Translations under genes and position numbers: made by a program
DNA from: Bacillota bacterium
Lineage (GTDB): Bacteria; Bacillota; Clostridia; Peptostreptococcales; Anaerovoracaceae
DNA: 10,005 nt
Assembly (NCBI GenBank): GCA_017619985.1
Contig: JAFZRG010000128.1
Location: 1 to 10,005 of the forward strand
Direction of reading: 5' to 3'
Notes under the pieces: generated by a model
What the model saw: only the letters and a program-made list of their open reading frames with translations
Database searches by the model: none
What the model was told of the DNA's origin: nothing
Part shown: positions 8,030 to 10,005 of the stretch, one piece after another
How the letters are laid out: every line of letters begins with the position of its first letter
How positions within the stretch are numbered: the stretch's first letter is position 1

Positions 8030-8048
8030 TCCAACAAATATCCAACAA
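8030..8048 (-). promoter_or_regulatory. Tandem TTGTTGGA boxes, left arm (giant gene side)
   Basis: On the minus strand TTGTTGGA occurs at 8048-8041 and again at 8037-8030, an 11-bp period, separated by TAT. The 19-bp unit matches the right arm at 8101-8119 in inverted orientation with a single mismatch in the 3-base spacer. The pair covers roughly -42 to -24 if TACACT at 8019-8014 is the -10, which is where activators that replace the -35 contact, or where a repressor blocks polymerase. Confidence 0.8.
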
Positions 8049-8100
8049 TATTTTTTTCATTTTATCATTTTCGGCAAAAATTTGCATCGTCCCCCTTCCC

Positions 8101-8119
8101 TTGTTGGACATTTGTTGGA
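8101..8119 (+). promoter_or_regulatory. Tandem TTGTTGGA boxes, right arm (kinase gene side)
   Basis: TTGTTGGA at 8101-8108 and 8112-8119, separated by CAT, again with an 11-bp period. Together with the left arm the four boxes are exactly symmetric about position 8074.5, with 52 bases between the inner boxes. Direct repeats of 10-11 bp period over the -35 region are typical for OmpR/PhoB-family response regulators; that assignment is inference, since no regulator gene is in the window. Confidence 0.82.
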
Positions 8120-8127
8120 TTTGCTTT

Positions 8128-8136
8128 TGGTATAAT
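8128..8136 (+). promoter_or_regulatory. Extended -10 promoter of the kinase-like gene
   Basis: TGG followed by a perfect TATAAT (8131-8136), an extended -10 element. No -35 hexamer stands at 16-18 bases; the TTGTTGGA boxes occupy that area. The expected transcript would start near 8143, giving a leader of about 48 bases with no obvious structure. Confidence 0.75.
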
Positions 8137-8176
8137 AGGAACGTAAGAACGATAAACAACAGATCCGTGTTTGAAT

Positions 8177-8182
8177 AAGGAG
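8177..8182 (+). promoter_or_regulatory. Ribosome binding site of the kinase-like gene
   Basis: AAGGAG, 8 bases before the ATG at 8191. Confidence 0.88.
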
Positions 8183-8190
8183 TCATCACC

Positions 8191-10005
8191 ATGGCAGATC
8201 CCAACGAACTTAAAACATTCCAGGACCTTTACGAAGAACTTTCGAAGCCGGCGCAGCAGACGCCGGAATACGCGGAGTTCCTGCAGAAACTGAACAGCGT
8301 CAACACGAAGATGTCTGCGATGTATACGCCGGACCATTACAACAGGATCCCCCTCGTGACGGAGGCGGACAAAGAAGAGCTTCTGAACCTTCATGAAGAG
8401 CTCGGCGTCGCGGCGGAAAAAGCGCTGAAGAATCCCGGCGGCATGGAAAACGCGACGCTGGACACGCTCAAAAAACTCAACGGCCTGAACAACGCCTACC
8501 GCAACGCCATGAGGAATTACATTCCGTCCGAGAAGAAAGCGCTGCACACGATCCACGAAGAGATGCGCACGCCGGTCATCGACACCCGCGATACGCAGCT
8601 GAAGGCGCAGATCGGCGGCACGGTCAGCAAGCGCCAGCCGCTGACGTTTCTGGATCCCAAAGGCAATACGATCTCCGGCGTATTCATTCCGGAGAAGCGG
8701 GAGACCGGCCTGGAGGACATCGTCGCCGCCGTGAACAAGGCGTCGCAGACCGCGAAAACGAAGAACGGCAAGCGGGTCTTCCTGAACATGATGGATCACT
8801 TCAAAGACCTGCACGCGGAAGAAGAGGACAAAAGCCTGTACCGCGACGTCGAACTGATGGTAAGGATGGCGGTGCCGGGCTCGAATCCTCCGAAGTTCAC
8901 GCCCGAATCCGTCGCGTCGTACATCGACCACTATTTCGACGGCGAACTGCGGGGCGGCAGCGTGCAGAACGAGATCGGCGCACAGACGATCAGCGATCTG
9001 ACGGAAGCGCTGAACAGCAATTATCACAGAGCCACGATCAACCTCGGCGACGCAAAGATCGAACCCGGAAGCCGGATCGACACCCGCAACGCTGCCATGA
9101 GCTCCGTTGCGGAACTGCTCGGTGTGCCCAACGTCATCGCCCGTTCCAAACCCATGCAGATCATCGACGCGAACGGCAACAAGGTCAACGGAACGTTCAT
9201 GACGGAGGCGGAAGGCATGGATCCCGGCAATCTGCCGCCGGAGGCTGAAAAGATCGGCGTCAGCGCCGGCAGCGGGACGGACGGCAAGGCCTTCAAGGAC
9301 ATCGCGGACCTGCAGGTGCTCGACTACATCTGCGGCAACATCGACCGCCACGCGAACAACTTCTTCATGAAGTTCAACAAGAAGGGCAAGCTCGAACACA
9401 TCCAGGGCATCGACAACGACTGTTCCTGCGGCGAACGCATCCCCGAAAAGGGCGAGGGCTTCAACCGACTGGTCGGCCTGAAGGATCTGCGGGTCATGAG
9501 CGAGTCCATGTACAACAAGATCAAGGACCTGACCCCGGCGCAGCTGCGTTTCTCCCTGCGCGGCTACGGCCTCTCCGAGAAGGAGCTGAACGCGGCATGT
9601 ACGCGCATGAAGCAGATCCAGGCCATGGCCAAGAGAGACATCAAGTACTATGCCGACAAGGAGAAGAAGCCCAAGGCAGGCAGACTGCTGATCGTGCCTG
9701 ACAACCAGTTCAAGAAGATGAGGCTCGAAGACATGGCGTCGTACAAGACGTTCAATTACCGCGGACAGCCTGTCCGGATGGAATCGAACCTCTTCGCGAT
9801 GGTCAAAGGAAACCTCACGGAATTCAAGGATATGTACCGCCGGCAGGAGGCCGAACGCGTTGCAGAAAACAAGGCGCGCGAGACCCTGAAGAGCGAGATC
9901 GCCATCGGTTCCGACAACAGAGCAAACCCAGGCGCCATCGAGAAGAACGCAGAGCAGGCGGAAAAACTCAGCAAGGAGATGGATAAGCGTACGAACCCGT
10001 GGAAA
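8191..10005 (+). CDS. Phosphoinositide-kinase/HipA-like kinase-fold protein, partial (C-terminus beyond the right edge)
   Basis: 605 codons are open to the window edge. The ATG has a good AAGGAG site 8 bases upstream. Residues 1-135 are helical with no known motif. From about 140 a kinase-like core can be read: paired strands at 144-168 (K-R-Q-P-L-T-F, then G-V-F-I-P-E-K), a plausible N-lobe with a candidate ATP-binding Lys; a helix at 300-313 (N-A-A-M-S-S-V-A-E-L-L-G-V-P) like the R-x-A-x-x-x-L-x-x-L-L-G-x-x-x-V-P segment of PI4K/HipA-like kinases; the catalytic loop L-D-Y-I-C-G-N-I-D-R-H-A-N-N (377-390), with Asp385 the likely base and Asn390 a metal ligand, as in the DRHxxN loop of PI3/PI4 kinases; and G-I-D-N-D (406-410), equivalent to their DFG-like metal site with Asp408. 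The catalytic residues are present, so activity is plausible; whether the substrate is a lipid, a protein or a nucleotide cannot be told. After the core come a basic stretch (491-510) and a charged helix, perhaps coiled coil (544-570). No signal peptide or membrane segment is visible. Confidence 0.8.
   Translation, partial: MADPNELKTFQDLYEELSKPAQQTPEYAEFLQKLNSVNTKMSAMYTPDHYNRIPLVTEADKEELLNLHEELGVAAEKALKNPGGMENATLDTLKKLNGLNNAYRNAMRNYIPSEKKALHTIHEEMRTPVIDTRDTQLKAQIGGTVSKRQPLTFLDPKGNTISGVFIPEKRETGLEDIVAAVNKASQTAKTKNGKRVFLNMMDHFKDLHAEEEDKSLYRDVELMVRMAVPGSNPPKFTPESVASYIDHYFDGELRGGSVQNEIGAQTISDLTEALNSNYHRATINLGDAKIEPGSRIDTRNAAMSSVAELLGVPNVIARSKPMQIIDANGNKVNGTFMTEAEGMDPGNLPPEAEKIGVSAGSGTDGKAFKDIADLQVLDYICGNIDRHANNFFMKFNKKGKLEHIQGIDNDCSCGERIPEKGEGFNRLVGLKDLRVMSESMYNKIKDLTPAQLRFSLRGYGLSEKELNAACTRMKQIQAMAKRDIKYYADKEKKPKAGRLLIVPDNQFKKMRLEDMASYKTFNYRGQPVRMESNLFAMVKGNLTEFKDMYRRQEAERVAENKARETLKSEIAIGSDNRANPGAIEKNAEQAEKLSKEMDKRTNPWK
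8608..9645 (+). other. Kinase-like catalytic core within the partial gene
   Basis: Approximate limits (residues 140-485), from the first paired strands to the helical segment after the metal site. Key positions: GNxDRHxxN at 9334-9360 (catalytic loop) and GIDND at 9406-9420 (metal binding). The spacing of 23 residues between Asp385 and Asp408 is similar to that in PI3/PI4-kinase-like and HipA-like folds. Two cysteines directly follow the metal site (411 and 413). The limits are my estimate. Confidence 0.65.

Noticed and set aside
7981..8037. A 19-residue N-terminal extension of the giant protein from TTG at 8037
   Set aside because: That codon lies inside a TTGTTGGA box and upstream of the proposed -10, with no ribosome site, whereas the ATG at 7980 has AGGAG at ideal spacing.
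8049..8100. AT-rich stretch between the inner boxes considered as a replication origin or attachment site
   Set aside because: There is one T-tract and no DnaA-box cluster, direct-repeat pair or integrase gene; an AT-rich spacer between divergent promoters explains it.
7938..8204. A small minus-strand open frame of 88 codons across the intergenic region
   Set aside because: It overlaps both genes' starts and the whole divergent promoter, lacks a ribosome site, and its hydrophobic N-terminal part is simply translated AT-rich promoter DNA.
8065..9399. A 444-codon minus-strand open frame opposite the kinase-like gene
   Set aside because: It is in codon register with the sense gene and has the same Arg/Val/Phe/His-rich shadow composition. 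It also runs through the divergent promoter region.
8191..10005. HipA toxin of a hipBA toxin-antitoxin pair
   Set aside because: The catalytic motifs fit the wider superfamily, but there is no small helix-turn-helix antitoxin gene next to it and the protein exceeds HipA length (about 440 residues) even though truncated.

Overview
The window looks like chromosomal DNA from a fairly GC-rich Firmicute, most likely a clostridial gut- or rumen-type bacterium. This is inferred from strong AGGAG-type ribosome binding sites, an ECF sigma/anti-sigma pair of the clostridial 'IDD' type, and AT-rich promoters between GC-rich genes. There is no rRNA, tRNA, CRISPR array, insertion sequence or phage structural gene visible. 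About 95 percent of the window is coding.

Layout. (1) Positions 1-1012, minus strand: an ECF-family RNA polymerase sigma factor that starts at a TTG codon, followed with a 4-base ATGA overlap by its membrane-anchored anti-sigma factor, which runs off the left edge. (2) Positions 1013-1101: a short gap with a strong GC-rich hairpin (probable terminator of the next gene) and a small palindrome just upstream of the sigma gene. (3) Positions 1102-7980, minus strand: one uninterrupted 2292-residue gene for a giant soluble, almost entirely helical protein. It is built from roughly 14-17 highly diverged copies of a module of about 100-130 residues and has an acidic, proline/glutamine-rich linker before its C-terminal part. 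I do not recognise it. (4) Positions 7981-8190: a 210-base divergent promoter region containing a striking mirror-image pair of tandem TTGTTGGA boxes. (5) Positions 8191-10005, plus strand: a protein with a lipid-kinase/HipA-like kinase core (GNxDRHxxN catalytic loop and GIDND metal site) that is still open at the right edge after 605 codons.

How the parts may work together. The giant repeat protein and the kinase-like protein are transcribed away from each other. Each promoter carries the same two boxes, with 11-bp period, at the same place relative to its -10, so the two genes are very probably switched on or off together by one regulator and form one functional module. That layout (10-11 bp direct repeats over the -35 region) resembles sites of OmpR/PhoB-type response regulators, but the regulator is not in this window. 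The function of the module is unknown; a phosphotransferase paired with a giant helical scaffold or effector is the most economical reading. The sigma/anti-sigma operon lies downstream of the giant gene in the same direction, beyond the hairpin, and may be an unrelated neighbour.
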